Assembly: GCA_025642075.2 (NCBI GenBank)
Contig: JAODUO010000435.1
Coordinates: 57,501 to 121,500, forward strand
Length of the DNA: 64,000 bases
Direction of reading: 5' to 3'
From: Ridgeia piscesae
Lineage: Eukaryota > Annelida > Polychaeta > Sabellida > Siboglinidae
The number at the start of each line of letters is the position of its first letter. Position 1 is the stretch's first letter. The position numbers and the translations under genes were made by a program. Of the stretch, positions 30,501-42,837 are shown in pieces. Under the pieces are notes generated by a model. It did not search any database. It was given only the letters and a program-made list of their open reading frames with translations, and was not told the origin of the DNA.

Positions 30501-33500
30501 TTTGGAAGTGCTGTCATGTGACAAACACGAATGTCACATGACTACTGGAGCAGTTCTAGATAATGTTGATAAGGACACAGTACATATGTCAAAACTTATA
30601 TCACATATAATGTGAGACTGACGTAGCAACCACAGGGGCATATCCAGAAATGTAAGTTGGGGTTTCCAAACTGGTATTGCTGTAAAACTGGACATATTCA
30701 CTGTACAGTGAAGGATATTTTCCAGAGTATAAACCCCGTGGTACACCTGTGAACAAACCAATATAACACAAACTATCAAACACTGGAGTAAATTCAATTT
30801 TAAATGTGTAATTAATCTAATCACACGTTACAAACGCATTCCAAACAGTTAATCATCATTACATATGTCAACATCAAACTTGTAACAAACAAAGTGTTTC
30901 AAAGTTGCCGAAAGGTCGGTCTACCCTATAAGATGTGTACAAAACATATTATTACCACAATAACAAACAAGTGATTATCATTAACCTTAGCCAAAAACCT
31001 GGCTACCAAGTAGCTCTGTAAATTAAATACATCCTAAAAATTCACCCATACCCAACGTAAAAACAGAACATTAAGATATAATGTACATGCATTGCCAGTG
31101 CTCTGAATGGAACTGTAACTGTTATTAACTTGAAATGTATCCTTTTGTAATCCAACAGCCCATTTTTCCACATCCAATTAGTTTTTATTTATTAATCAAT
31201 ATTTATAATGCTCCATACTTCATATCAGTATAACAATATGCCTCCACATTTTACCATGAAAATACCAACGAACAACGGACGTCTCAAGTAGCACGACAAG
31301 CGGAGATTCAGTATTGACCAAAATTACGATTTCGTGTGCACGGAAAAAGCATGTGGAAATGGAAATTTATGTTTAGCGATGCCATCTCTGGGATTTTCCT
31401 ACGCAATTCCTGTGCAGATGCAATTCAAATGGCTACATTCAGCAATAATTTTTTTGCATCAGTGCAAATGCATCCACATAAATACATACGAAAGCATTCC
31501 TATCCATTTCCTCTTGGGATTGTATCCATGTTTCTTTACAATACCAAATTCACCTGCTGTTTCCATATATGTGCTTATATATATATATATATATATTATG
31601 AAATTCCACCTAACCTTCACGACACAGTAACTTTTAATAAGAACAAACCAAGCCACTGGTGGTGCTTTTGGAAGTGGATGAGATGCAAGTGTATAAAACG
31701 CTTGTTCCAAAGGCAACGCTTCGAACAGCTAAGGCACATAAAACGACCTGTGTGTTCTGATATTACAAAAAAATGTAAAAGAGTTGGCAATTGCCAAAAA
31801 ATTGCTTAAACAGCAGTTAAAAGGTAAATTACATAACATTACGTTAAACATGTATAGCATCACTACCAGGTACTAACTGGTAGCTTAGTAATGTTGAATC
31901 ATGGTATATTATTTTGACAAGTGAAACTGCTGCAATATTACATATATATATATATATATACATGCAAAAGATGAACAGATACTGACCATTAGACAACAAT
32001 TTCCACGGTGAATCTGCCTGTCCAAACAGCTGCATATTATACAGTGAATTATAACATTACCAATGTTATAATTACGTCGCAACAACAAGCTTATTGTAAT
32101 GCCATACAATATATAAAGTTTTGCATATTTTGTGGGAACTGAATTAGAAGCACGAGAGTGGGTATTTAGTAGTCACTCATGAAACACCTGTCGTCATGGT
32201 TGACATTAAAGGCAAGACACAATCCGAATATACATTAGTGGCCGACACAATTCAGAACTCTCAGATTTGTAGACCATTAACTGCAACACTAGTTGTCATG
32301 CCCCAGAACTTAAACAATGGACCCAGGCCAAATTGATTACGATAATGGTATCCTCAGAAATCTATAATCGTCGAGACCAACTGGTCTTTCTCTAACGTTA
32401 GCAAACCCGAGGTTGAAACATGAATTCAGAAGTTTAAAAACTATTCCGAATAACGCATTAGTTGTCAGATATGCACGCTTGCAAAGGATAATATACTTTT
32501 TTTTAATCTAATCAATTTACAATAATCTGCAATTTGCAGTAGATACCGAGAACCATGGTCTGTGGTTATGAAATTCAACTTGGAAAACTCATTAACAGAA
32601 GAATCAATATAATCAATAGTATACATAGACCTACAGCTCCACCTTTCTAACCCATAAACATATAAGCGCCGGGTACATTAGAGTCGCAAGGTTATTCCAT
32701 ATACATTTGTATGAAAATAATGTAAGTATAATTAATCATCCAATAAACCTAGACCTCTAATTTTGCAAGACTACAGTATGTCTCAGAAGATTCTACCAAT
32801 TTACCTCAGGATTATAACTTGAGTCCAAGTATAGAATAAATAATATAAATACCAACAAAACAAACATTATTAATTTAAATTATTCAAACAGAACAAACAT
32901 TCAAAAACCTTCTCGCAAACAGTACTTACAAAATTACTGACTACACAATTACAACATGCCATGATATGCATTTGATATTTTTGCAAAAAACATTGCAATA
33001 GAGAGGTTAGAATAATTTATAGCAACAAGATTCGCACCACGTGGAGAACATGCGAGTGATTTGTCCAGTAACTTATACAAGGTCAACTCAACCTCAAGGG
33101 AATGTATGGCGACTTTCACTAGTTGTTTTATTTTCATGCCAAAATTTACTGTAAAATCGTCTTTGTACACGTTGTAAAATGTGGCCATTTTCTTTCATTA
33201 CCAACATATGTATTTATGACTATTATACAATGAGATGAAAGATAACATTAGTAACAAATTTTGCATGGATATATTTGAATTGTTATACAAAAAAGCTGCA
33301 ATCTTCGGCAGTAAAAACAACTGCTAAAAAAGAAAGATGGCCGATTCTTTTACGTCCCTGCATTTTGTAATTCCTGTACATATAACTTACAATGAAACAT
33401 ACGCTAAAGTAATATGTTATATTATTAATTTACAAGTAATTTATGATCGACATTTTGTGCAAACTGGGGCATTTAATTATCCAAAACCTTGTTACAGCCA

Positions 33501-34154
33501 ATAAGAATTGCTATACATTGCTCTGAGTAGATCAATCTGCCAATACATCATTGTGAAGCCTACGCGCTACGCAGTGTGACGTGGCAGCGTCTGTGATCAA
33601 CAACGCAGCATTGCCAGCCTTGACACTTAGCCCCGCAAGATTTATGGTCGATACATTATTATAGCGTGTACCCTCGACACAACTATAGGGTAGCTCCTAG
33701 ATGTGAACGCCATACAACAATAGCCCTGGGACACGCTGTCCATAGTACCGCCTGCCGACATCCCTGTGGGACACCCCTAGGGGGCTTACTATGCTACACA
33801 GAACATGAGCTGGAAATTACAAAGTTCTGCGGACAAGTTCCGGATTAGCCGCAGCTGGCTAACGTGGCCCGAAGCGGCCCAATAAAAACAGACGAGATCA
33901 AGCCAACTGATAATTTAGCACTTCCGGAAATTGTAAAACATGTAGAACACGCCGTGCCACTAATGTCAGTCAACAGCTGCAGATAAAAATGTGTGTAAAT
34001 CACAGGAATCTGGGTTATTAGGCCAAGACCTCAATTCTATCTAATCGTTTAACATGTGATTCCACAGACCCAACACGGTGGAATATAAATCGCCAGTCTG
34101 ATTGACAATGCACTTCGGTATGCTGAAAGTGTATAATTATTTAACACAAATTAA
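27531..34154. other. intergenic interval between converging genes, no gene seen
   Basis: Holds the ATG2 3' UTR (an ATTAAA lies near 27729) and probably the 3' UTR of the - strand gene. Otherwise it is AT-rich single-copy-looking DNA with short TA tracts (31575-31597, 31940-31961). Open frames here are short and match nothing I recognise. Confidence 0.6.
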
Positions 34155-34624
34155 CTACGATGATTTGGACGGCGTGTGGAAGTAGTTGTAATATTTAACC
34201 TGCATCAGCTCAAACCCTCCACAGAAATCCATAACGATGTAAAACACCATCTGCACCCCCATCATCCATCGTACCACCCACGACCAGAAGAACAGGGCGA
34301 TCACACCGGCGGCCACCAACGTCCAGCCAATGGCCACTACCCACAGCAGCAACCGCTGCCACCTAGTGGGTGCCTCCGACACCTTGACGTTGTTGAATCG
34401 TTTGAGTTCGTAAAAGCGCTGAAGTCGCTTCTCCTTCAGCGCCCAGCACTTCTCGCACCACGTCCGTATTTCCGCCGCTGTTGCGGGAATTTTCGAGATC
34501 CCGTGGCGCTCGATGTGGAAGTGGATTTCGGTGGGGAAACAGCCGAAAACCAGTTCGGACTCTGTCTGGGGAAACTGGTACGGGTACGCGATCGTCACAT
34601 CGTAGACAGCGTCCAGCATCCCAT
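34155..34624 (-). CDS. LCLAT1: LCLAT1-like exon 5 (C terminus)
   Basis: 470-nt coding exon, acceptor CTTTCTTCAG, phase 1 in, stop TAG at 34157-34155. Encodes NGMLDAVYDVTIAYPYQFPQ, then FPTEIHFHIERHGISKIPAT, CWALKEKRLQRFYELKRFNN and two hydrophobic stretches (LLLWVVAIGWTLVAAGVIAL; WMMGVQMVFYIVMDF). Confidence 0.95.
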
Positions 34625-36633
34625 CTGAAGAAAGATTTCACCACAACTGTTTAGTAAACAACTAGGGTAGTTTAGGGGAGATGCAAATTGGGAAAAGGGA
34701 GAGGAACAGGGACAGAATGATGTGATGGAGGGGAAGTGCACGATGACAGAAACAGAAAGGGATGACTGGAAGGGAAATAATGAGGTATTAGAGGATCAGC
34801 ATGAGGGATGATGGAAGAGAGAGAAAGTTGATGAAGGGACAAAGAGGCATGGAGATAGGGATGAAAAACGGAAAAGAAAATGACAGAGGGACAGAGAGAA
34901 CAAACAGAAGAGAAAACAGATAGAGACAGAAAGATATGAACGAAAGGAAAAAGAAAAACAGACACAAAGAGTTGGCAGAAGAGAATACAGGGAGGTGAAA
35001 GGTGGGAGCGAGAGAAAGAAGAAGAGATAGAACGAGATGAAACAAGGAATTAAGAAAGAGACAGACACAAAGAGTAGAGAGGACAACGGACCAAGAAAGA
35101 CGACAGACAGACATAGCTGGTTAATGCTAATAACTGTTGACAAAGCATATTATGACCTACGCAGAAGAAAATTATTAACCCCCTGGCATATATTCTAGTA
35201 CAAATTTTCAGTATCATGCAGCTTAGTCAATAGTGGCTTATTTCTTTAAACTTAACCTCAGTTTTAGAACACACCAGGGCTAAACCATATAGTGTCATCC
35301 CTGTACTCAATCACAAGTTCATCTATAACATAACAGGACTTGCTTACAACCAGATTTTATGATCACTTTGATGACCCGACCTGCATCCCAACTTCCCCGG
35401 AGGGACCAAACGCAATGGACCAATGGAACGACCTTTGGAACATTCCAAACACGAAAATTATTCATAATTAATGTCCTACATGACCGTATAAATAGCACGC
35501 TGAGTATAGATTGCATACTCACTGTTGCGCATGTAGTCAATGAGGTACGTAACACCAGTTGTTCGAGGATGTAGTACGTATTCGTAGCAGTCAAGGTCGT
35601 ACTTCTTTGCATAGGCGTGACTTCGTTCCTTCGTGTCCTTGGTCAAATCAGTGCCCTCGGGGTAAATAAGAATCTGAAGACGACCACTTGAACTTTTACT
35701 TAATAGTTTGCCTTAGTACTTAGTAATTTGGTAGTCTATTTTATTAACTTTTACAGATGACAGAGAGAGAGAGAGAGAGGGGGGGATAGGAGAGGAGGGA
35801 GAGAGACAGACAGAGAGAGACAGAGAGACAGAGAGAAACAGAGAGAGAGACAGAGAGAGACAGCTGCATGTTGACATTTAGACAGGGAGTGACACTTGCC
35901 TGAATGCTGATATTTCAACTGCAGATGACATGGTCAGACATACCCTGGGACACTTGTCCAGATGTTGACATTTAGAATGTGGGTGACATTTGGACACTTG
36001 CCTGCATGGTAACAGTTAGACTGCAGGTGACGTACACTGGTGACATACACTTGTCTGGATGTTGACATTTAGACTGGGGGTGACACTTGGATACATGCCT
36101 GCATGTTGACATTTACACGTTTAGTCACTTGGACACATGCCTGCATGTTGACATTTAGACAGTCAAAGACACTTGGACACTTGCCTGCATGCTGACATTT
36201 AGACAACAGGTAACAATACCCTAGGACACTTGTGTGGATGTTGACATATAGATTGCCGAAGACACTAAGACACTTGCCTGCATGTTGACGTTGAGGTCCG
36301 AGTAGTGATTCATGAGTTGTGTCATCACCTTGCGGTCATGGTCCCATTTGCGGTCAAGAAACATAAAGGCCACCTGCTGCATTGCCCAGCCTACAACACA
36401 GTGACCAGTGCGTAACACATTTGGCTCCGTTTACAACATGATGTCCCATGTGTAATGTGCAACCCAGCCTACAACACGGTGTGACACATGGCCCCATATA
36501 CAACATACATAGTGTGTAACATACACTGCCCAGCCTACAACATAGCATGTATGGCTGTGTAACACACACACCATGTGGTTTCCAACACATGATTCAGTGT
36601 GTAACACACATGTAGTTATTACCCACACATATG

Positions 36634-36711
<78 letters not shown>

Positions 36712-39700
36712 AACACTCACACACAATAAAGATCACACACACGTACTAAGCCAGCTTACAAGTCACAACACACTTAGCCCAATCTACAACACATGCGGAC
36801 ACGCCCACAAATCTCTTGAGTTTGAATAATATCATCAGTGGCGACAATGAATCCCCGTAAGAATCCATAATGGGCAATATGACATAATTAATTTATTTTT
36901 AATTACCGCAACTCAATCAGTATTTGGAATAAGGTTTTCCCAGTAGACCAACTGAGCCAGGCAATAAATCCATCTCTTATGCATCAATCCGTCCCACTAT
37001 TACTGTTGGTAAGACGGGGTTAACAAACTAATCCTGCCTCAGGATGTGGGAAACAAACAAATGTCCAATTTTAGGCTTCCTCCTCCTTTCATTTCTGAGA
37101 ATTAACACAAAAACTTGTGTGACATTATGGTTTGCACTTAAATTAATTACTGACATTATAATTTTAGCAAAGTTCCAGAAATAAATAATCATTCATTCAA
37201 GTTTACAGTTCAATAACTCGGAAACAGTATATAAATTTGAGATTTGTTTGCTTGGGTGTTCATGGATTATCTAGAAAAAATATCGAAGACGTCTGAAGGC
37301 ATACATGGTGTAATACAATACTGGTTGTTTACTACATTAACTGTTTTATTACAGTAAACTCACACACATAGAAACCAGTCCAGACATGTATATAGTATAT
37401 ACACATCTGGACTGGCAACTACCCCGTGGTATGTATGTGTGGGTTAGTGTGTAGATATTTACATATATGTCAAGAACTACACAATAATCCACGCATACAC
37501 CTGTGACCCCATTTAAAAAAACTTAACAACATATAGATGAAAATATACTAATTTTGCTTCTTTTGCCTCCTCCAGTTTGTTTTACCAGTCCTACCACTTT
37601 TTACCCATCCACACAAACTGACTACCCGGGTACCCGTCCAAAATGACAGCTGGTCTCTAGATAAAGCTGCAACTTCAACATCAAACACAAGAACATAATC
37701 TTGCTTCATGTTCCGTCACTCAACATGGTCTGGGTAAGTCCCCAGTCTGAATCAGCCTGCAGCCAGTGTTGTCCCCTGAGTATTTGTGACAATGTCTTAC
37801 ACAGCAATCAATTAAACACTTTTCATTTTCTACCACTCCCCTGCCAGACAATGAAGGAAATCGCACCCGGGAACTAATTACTAGATAATTAACAGCGGAC
37901 CAGAATAGGCAATTACATTACGCCTGTACTTGTTTTGGTCAACACAGGAAATTGAGATATGACAGGCAACAGGGATCAATGTTGAGTTGGAAGCTGGCAG
38001 CTGACAACAATGCATATGTCAAACTCAAAGGATGGTCAGATATGTTGAAAAATGCTGAAATTAAAAGCAGGTTGCTGGCCTGTCAGCAGAAATAAGCAGT
38101 GGTGGTAATGTTCAATTATCATAATAATAGAACTTAATTTTGACACCATCAAATCCAGGACAGCTGTCCCGTTTACGGGTGTATACATACGTCCATGATA
38201 ATTCTAAATAGCTAAATGTTATGATAATAATGTCAGCGTATACTGATTAAATCATAATAAACAGTAATGATTCGCTGTGAAAACGTTTAATAAAAGCTGT
38301 ATAAAATATGCTATGTATAAATAGAAACATTATTAAGTATATATTTACAGATTAAACTATATTCTTTAAAAGGATTATTAAACATGTGAAGCTGAAACCA
38401 AAACACTAATACCAACTATACTACAATACTATTAATAAAAATATGATTAATAATATATATTTAAAAAGTGAGATAAAATATAATAGTTTGCTGCACTGGT
38501 TGTCCTAAGGGTGAGAAAATCACAATCGAAAATCAATGCACTTGGAACCAAAGTTTGTGATATTGTCAATCAAGATGATTAGATGCTAAACATTGTGTTT
38601 ACAGTTCCCTGAAAAAATACAAATCGCAAAACGTGTGCCTGACTTACTGAAAACAATCTGACAATTTTACTACCCCATTGCATAGTGTGATCACTGCAAA
38701 CGTTTCCTGCAAATTTCACAAAAGTTCCAATCCCAGCAAGATTTATTTGTGATGAAAACAGTTAGATAAAATTGGGAACTGATAACCTGTAGTTAACAAG
38801 ACACTGACACGCTCACATACTGAATTATTCAAGTCACGCAAAAAACATTGAACACGCCATCACCATGATTAATGATGCATTTTTTATTTTAGACCTATGA
38901 TGCATTTTCCGACCAAAAATTTATGATCCCCTGTCTAACGACCAACGTATAACACATGAGTCATAAGTGATTATAAAATTCTACTCATATTTCAAAACTA
39001 CAGCAACTTTTTTCAGATTTTATCTAATTTTAAGATATCACAACATTTGCAGATTTAAAAACGGAAATGGAAGTGTGCGCCCACCTGCTCCTGGAATGTG
39101 TTTGAGCGGAGACTTGAGGATGATCTTCTCCGTGGAGGAGCCAGATTGTCGGGCGAGTACGCACCAGAAGTACATCCAATCGAGGCGCGTCCTGTGATTC
39201 ATCATGATCACATTACACTCATGTGGACGGATGCGATCACCGGATATGATCACGCGAATGTTGAGAAACACCTCCAACAATGCCTGTGAACAGACGGAAG
39301 AAATGTCTTATCATAATTTGATTCTCGAACCAAACTTTATGCTGATTCCACTGCAACTTCCAGTTCTGTAATCCGTCAATATGAAAGTAGTGGAATGAAA
39401 ATAGTTGTGGGTGGAATCGGAATTAGTTATCATGTGAAAGTAGAGGAATTGCAATTGGCCTGAATGGAATCAAAATCGCTTAAAGGAATCAACATTTTAA
39501 AAGTCCATCGCCACTGGTGTTTTATTTCTATACTACAACAGCATTTCTTGTTGTTTGTGGCATTATATCTACTGAATAGTTATCCATCAACAGAAAATTA
39601 TTGTATTTAACTATGTGATACAAGCTCTAGCATTAGAATAAAATTAATAGTTTTTTTATACAAATTTATTGGCCATCATTTCAGCTACCCGGTATTCATG

Positions 39701-41519
39701 GCAGTGTTCGGACAACTTGTGGTCACAGCCCATTGACTGTTGGTGCCAGGCAATTGTAAGGATGCCTCTAAAAATCTATAAAAGTTGAGGCAAACTGACT
39801 TTCCTCTCACGTTCCATTTGCTCTTACATGTCCTTTGCTCTCACGAGTCAAATTCAAGGCCTACTCAATCATGTAATTTCAGATAAAAATCACCAGCTTT
39901 AATGCATGACATCTGATATGAAGATAAGCATCAATGTGGGTGGTGCACCCATTCACTTCTAAAACTGTACTACTGGCTGGCAACTCACAGTTGTGCACCC
40001 AAACGAAAAGATAACTTTGTACATCAACAATCTGTACAAACTGTCAGCACATTTTACTCCATATCTCAAATTCTCAATGCAGGTTTACTGTGCTAAACAC
40101 AGATGCCATCATTGACTTCAGAGCCAACGTGACTCATGAGTAATGTATCTTATGAGAGTTATTTCCTGTTTCAATGACTGCCTGTCTGAATGTCTGTCCC
40201 AGATTTGGTAAGTGATGTTACTCTATGAAATAGGATGAATTAGGGAGCAGTGAGCTATTTAGATGCAGGATGTTTCAATAGTTATGTCACTACCCCTACA
40301 ATACAATATATATTCAAATACACGAGTCAAAATATGATTCTGTTTTACCTTGTCATACTGACTAGTCACTAAAAATAAAACAGCACTTGACACATTTACC
40401 CTGGATAAAATTACATATGGTTTTACAAGACAAAGTGCACTAAGAGCAAAGTGCACCTTGGGAAATGTCCGGGTACCATGATTGATAACATTTTATATTT
40501 GTATCAAAATGATGCATAATAGTAACAGTTTGGCTATTAAAAAACAAATATTTAAATTGTGTACATACAAGCAATTTAGTTTGTTCACCCAAAATAAAAG
40601 CAGTTCATAAATATCTGTCATCGTTTCAGTGGTGACCCAAGGCCGTGGTCAACAGTTAGGTCACAAATGACATTAATTATTTATTCAAAGATATCCAGAT
40701 TGAACCCTCTAAGATTGAGTCTAGTGAGACTACAGCGTCTAGATGAGTGCCTGGCTGCCTGCAGCCTGTTAACACAAGGCAGTATTTACACTGTGTTAAT
40801 TCTTATAAGATAAATATTATCCAGAGGGAACTTATTTTTTCTTCGTATTTATTAACAAAATCCACCCACCACAAATATCAAAAAACAGTTCAGTTAGCCA
40901 TTGTATTTAGTGAAGTGTACATGTTATTTAGGCTTGAGTTTGTTTATTTTGACCAAACTGTTATTATAACAACACTAGGCTTTATATCAACAACCTTTTA
41001 TTTATCAAGTCAAGTAGTAGCCTATGTAAGCGGTTATGACCTATTTAGTGTTTATCCATACTTATAGCATATATAGGTGTAGACGATCATGGACATGGAT
41101 TATTCCTCCAGACAAATTGTCCCCAAGCTATTTTATTATAACAATGGCCTTATTATTTTTAAAGTTAATATTAAATAATATTAAAAGAATAAATGACAAT
41201 ATAGGCATAGAATAACTGGCAGTGACAGTGGGGAATATGGTCAGACCTCTGCTTGAATGCACCAGTCGCAATGCTCTGACCACGTGGTCCCAATGCACCA
41301 ACCATTTAGTCACAAAGCACCAGCCTGGAAACAGGGTGGTCATAATGCTCCTCTTTTGGTCGGAATGCCGACTTTATTGATAACGAACTGGCAGTTTTCA
41401 GTTAATAAATAACTATAAAAGATTATGGTAAATCAGCATAACAATTGTTTTAATTATATCGATATATATATATATATTATATATAATTATGATATATATA
41501 TATTATATATAATTTATGA

Positions 41520-41556
<37 letters not shown>

Positions 41557-42621
41557 CATATTATATATATATATATTATATATATATATATATATATAAT
41601 TATTATAAAGCTATGTTACAGCTCGTTTACAAAAAGATATTTTATTAATTAAACATAATTATTATTATTATATTATATTGATTACAAGTTCCTTTGATGT
41701 GTACTAACCACAATGTAGAATTCCCAGGTGGCGACGAGTCTGTCGGATAAATATCGGTAGAGGCCTGGTCGAATAAGCCAAACTGGCGTTGTAAACACAC
41801 TAAAAAACAGTATGCCAACAAAACTAGTGATAAACAAGAGAGCGGCGAATACGACGCCTCGCACAGTCGAACTCGTCGACATGTTGCCACAGTTTCTCGC
41901 CGCAGTCTGTAGGCAATGTAGCTGACGTACAGGTTTCTGACATCGGTGGTCGGCCCGGCTGAGACCAATGAACACAAATGGAACTTGAGTAACTGTTATG
42001 AACGGTTCCGCATGACTGACAGCCGCACGGTCGCTTCGGCGAACCTCGCCCAGACAGATCCCAAGTTTGTGTACACGCGCTGACAAGTTCCGGTGCAGCG
42101 ACGTCAGCTAGCGGGAAATTAGCAATTGTTGGACTTGTTCATGTTCGCCAGGTGGCGGGATGGTTTACGGAGAATGTGGCGCCGCCTAGTGAATACGTAT
42201 GTATATAAAACGTCTTCGCGTCATCGCGCTTGTGATGTTCGCGAAAGTTTTATTATCGCGTCATAATCGTGTCTACGCTTCTTCAAATCATCGCGTCATC
42301 CCGCCTTCACGTAATAACGTCATCGCTTTAATACGTTTTTACTTAGCTTCAGAAGAAGACTAAGTGAAAAATAACTAACTCACTAATAGTCTAACTCAGC
42401 GCAAGTGGCAACGACAGAAATAACAGTAAAAAAGGTATGCAACTAACCACTATGTAGAATTCCCAGCCGGCGACGAGTTTATCGGATAAATGCCGGTACA
42501 GGTCCGGCCGAATTAACCAGAGTGGCGTTGTAAATGCACTGACAAACAGGATGCACACAAAACTCGTGATAAACAATAGAGTGCCGAAGACGACGCCGCA
42601 AAAAATCGAAGTCGCCGACAT
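34155..42621 (-). CDS. LCLAT1: LCLAT1-like lysophospholipid/lysocardiolipin acyltransferase, 5 exons, complete
   Basis: ER membrane acyltransferase that adds fatty acyl-CoA to lysophospholipids (lysocardiolipin, lysophosphatidylinositol in the family). Exons on the - strand: 42621-42448 (1A) or 41882-41709 (1B), 39283-39085, 36390-36278, 35673-35523, 34624-34155. They sum to 1107 nt with matching phases: 368 residues plus TAG, close to the 376-414 aa of animal LCLAT1. An N-terminal membrane segment is followed by NHRTRLD (the HX4D catalytic motif, 39179-39199), GAGWAMQQVAFMFLDRKW, YPEGTDLT (the acyltransferase block III P-E-G motif), YEYVLHPRTTG, LDAVYDVTIAYP and a C-terminal hydrophobic pair. 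AGPAT5 is the nearest alternative, but the WAMQ and LDAV-D-T-AYP blocks favour LCLAT1. Exon 3 has a GC donor. Confidence 0.93.
34660..35115. repeat. purine-rich (GA) low-complexity tract
   Basis: About 450 bp nearly all A/G on the + strand, hence a polypyrimidine tract on the transcribed sense strand of the LCLAT1-like gene, within its last intron. Confidence 0.85.
35523..35673 (-). CDS. LCLAT1: LCLAT1-like exon 4
   Basis: 151-nt exon, phase 0 to 1, acceptor GTCGTCTTCAG, donor AACA|GTGAGT. Encodes ILIYPEGTDLTKDTKERSHA, KKYDLDCYEYVLHPRTTGVT and YLIDYMRN. It contains the YPEGT acyltransferase motif and the LHPRTTG block typical of LCLAT1. Confidence 0.96.
35760..35865. repeat. (GAGA/CAGA)n microsatellite
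   Basis: GA and GACA repeats in intron 3 of the LCLAT1-like gene. Confidence 0.9.
35866..36277 (-). repeat. about 45-bp minisatellite copying the exon 3 GC donor
   Basis: Nine diverged units starting immediately at the donor of exon 3. On the - strand the real junction is GTCAACATGCAG|GCAAGTG. Units at about 36176, 36131 and 36090 repeat GTCAGCATGCAG|GCAAGTG or GTCAACATGCAG|GCATGTG, and others have GTCAACATCCAG|ACAAGTG-type forms, each followed by TCCAAGTG and CTAAAT blocks. Confidence 0.88.
36278..36390 (-). CDS. LCLAT1: LCLAT1-like exon 3, with a GC 5' splice site
   Basis: 113-nt exon, phase 1 to 0, acceptor TGTTGTAG, donor CAG|GCAAGT. Encodes GWAMQQVAFMFLDRKWDHDR then KVMTQLMNHYSDLNVNMQ. 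The GC-AG intron is required: MQ must join ILIYPEG of exon 4 in phase 0, and no nearby GT does so. Confidence 0.94.
36391..36810 (-). repeat. repeat copying the exon 3 acceptor
   Basis: On the - strand the real 3' junction is GTGTTGTAG|GCTGGGCAAT. Copies at about 36465-36480 (GTGTTGTAG|GCTGGGTTGC) and 36528-36545 (ATGTTGTAG|GCTGGGCAGT), plus weaker ones near 36430, 36494, 36750 and 36780, repeat it together with GTGTTACACA-type flanks. A TA tract lies inside the region. Confidence 0.8.
36636..36704. repeat. (TA)n microsatellite
   Basis: About 34 TA units in intron 2 of the LCLAT1-like gene. Confidence 0.95.
39085..39283 (-). CDS. LCLAT1: LCLAT1-like exon 2 (HX4D catalytic motif)
   Basis: 199-nt exon, phase 0 to 1, acceptor CTGTTCACAG, donor GCAG|GTGGGC. 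Encodes ALLEVFLNIRVIISGDRIRP, then NVIMMNHRTRLDWMYFW and STEKIILKSPLKHIPGA. The NHRTRLD catalytic His/Asp pair is intact. Confidence 0.97.
41461..41607. repeat. TA-rich microsatellite
   Basis: Interrupted (TA)n tract in intron 1 of the LCLAT1-like gene, about 100 bp downstream of exon 1B in the sense direction. Confidence 0.9.
41709..41882 (-). CDS. LCLAT1: LCLAT1-like alternative first exon 1B (proximal)
   Basis: 174 nt from ATG (41882-41880) to donor GTG|GTTAGT, phase 0. Encodes MSTSSTVRGVVFAALLFITS, then FVGILFFSVFTTPVWLIRP and LSDRLVATWEFYIV, an N-terminal membrane anchor. It is the same length as exon 1A and identical at about 43 of 58 residues. The frame stays open upstream to an ATG at 42086, but GTGGCAACATGTCG is shared with 1A around the internal ATG, so that is the chosen start. 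Confidence 0.88.
42448..42621 (-). CDS. LCLAT1: LCLAT1-like alternative first exon 1A (distal)
   Basis: 174 nt from ATG (42621-42619) to donor GTG|GTTAGT, phase 0. Encodes MSATSIFCGVVFGTLLFITS, FVCILFVSAFTTPLWLIRP and LSDKLVAGWEFYIV. Both first exons splice in phase to ALLEVFLNIRV of exon 2. The sequence preceding the ATG (GGTGGCAACATGTCG) matches that of exon 1B, and no acceptor precedes either copy, so separate promoters are likely. Confidence 0.88.
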
Positions 42622-42837
42622 GTTGCCACCGTGTCATGGCGCATGCGTCCAGATGGCCATAGCATACGTCAGTGGTCAGGTGTAGTTGGCTCTTTTAATT
42701 CGCTCCGTAATCAGTTGCATAAAAATATAGAAATACTCCCACTTGTTGTAACGTTGTTGTATGCATTTATAACACTATTTAAAGATAGCGGCATGGTGAA
42801 ATTAAGTGTCGAATAATTATTTTAAATACGGCTTTAG

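Noticed and set aside
41883..42086. upstream extension of exon 1B to an ATG at 42086
   Set aside because: The extension has no counterpart in exon 1A or in LCLAT1 proteins; the shared GTGGCAACATGTCG context marks the internal ATG as the start.
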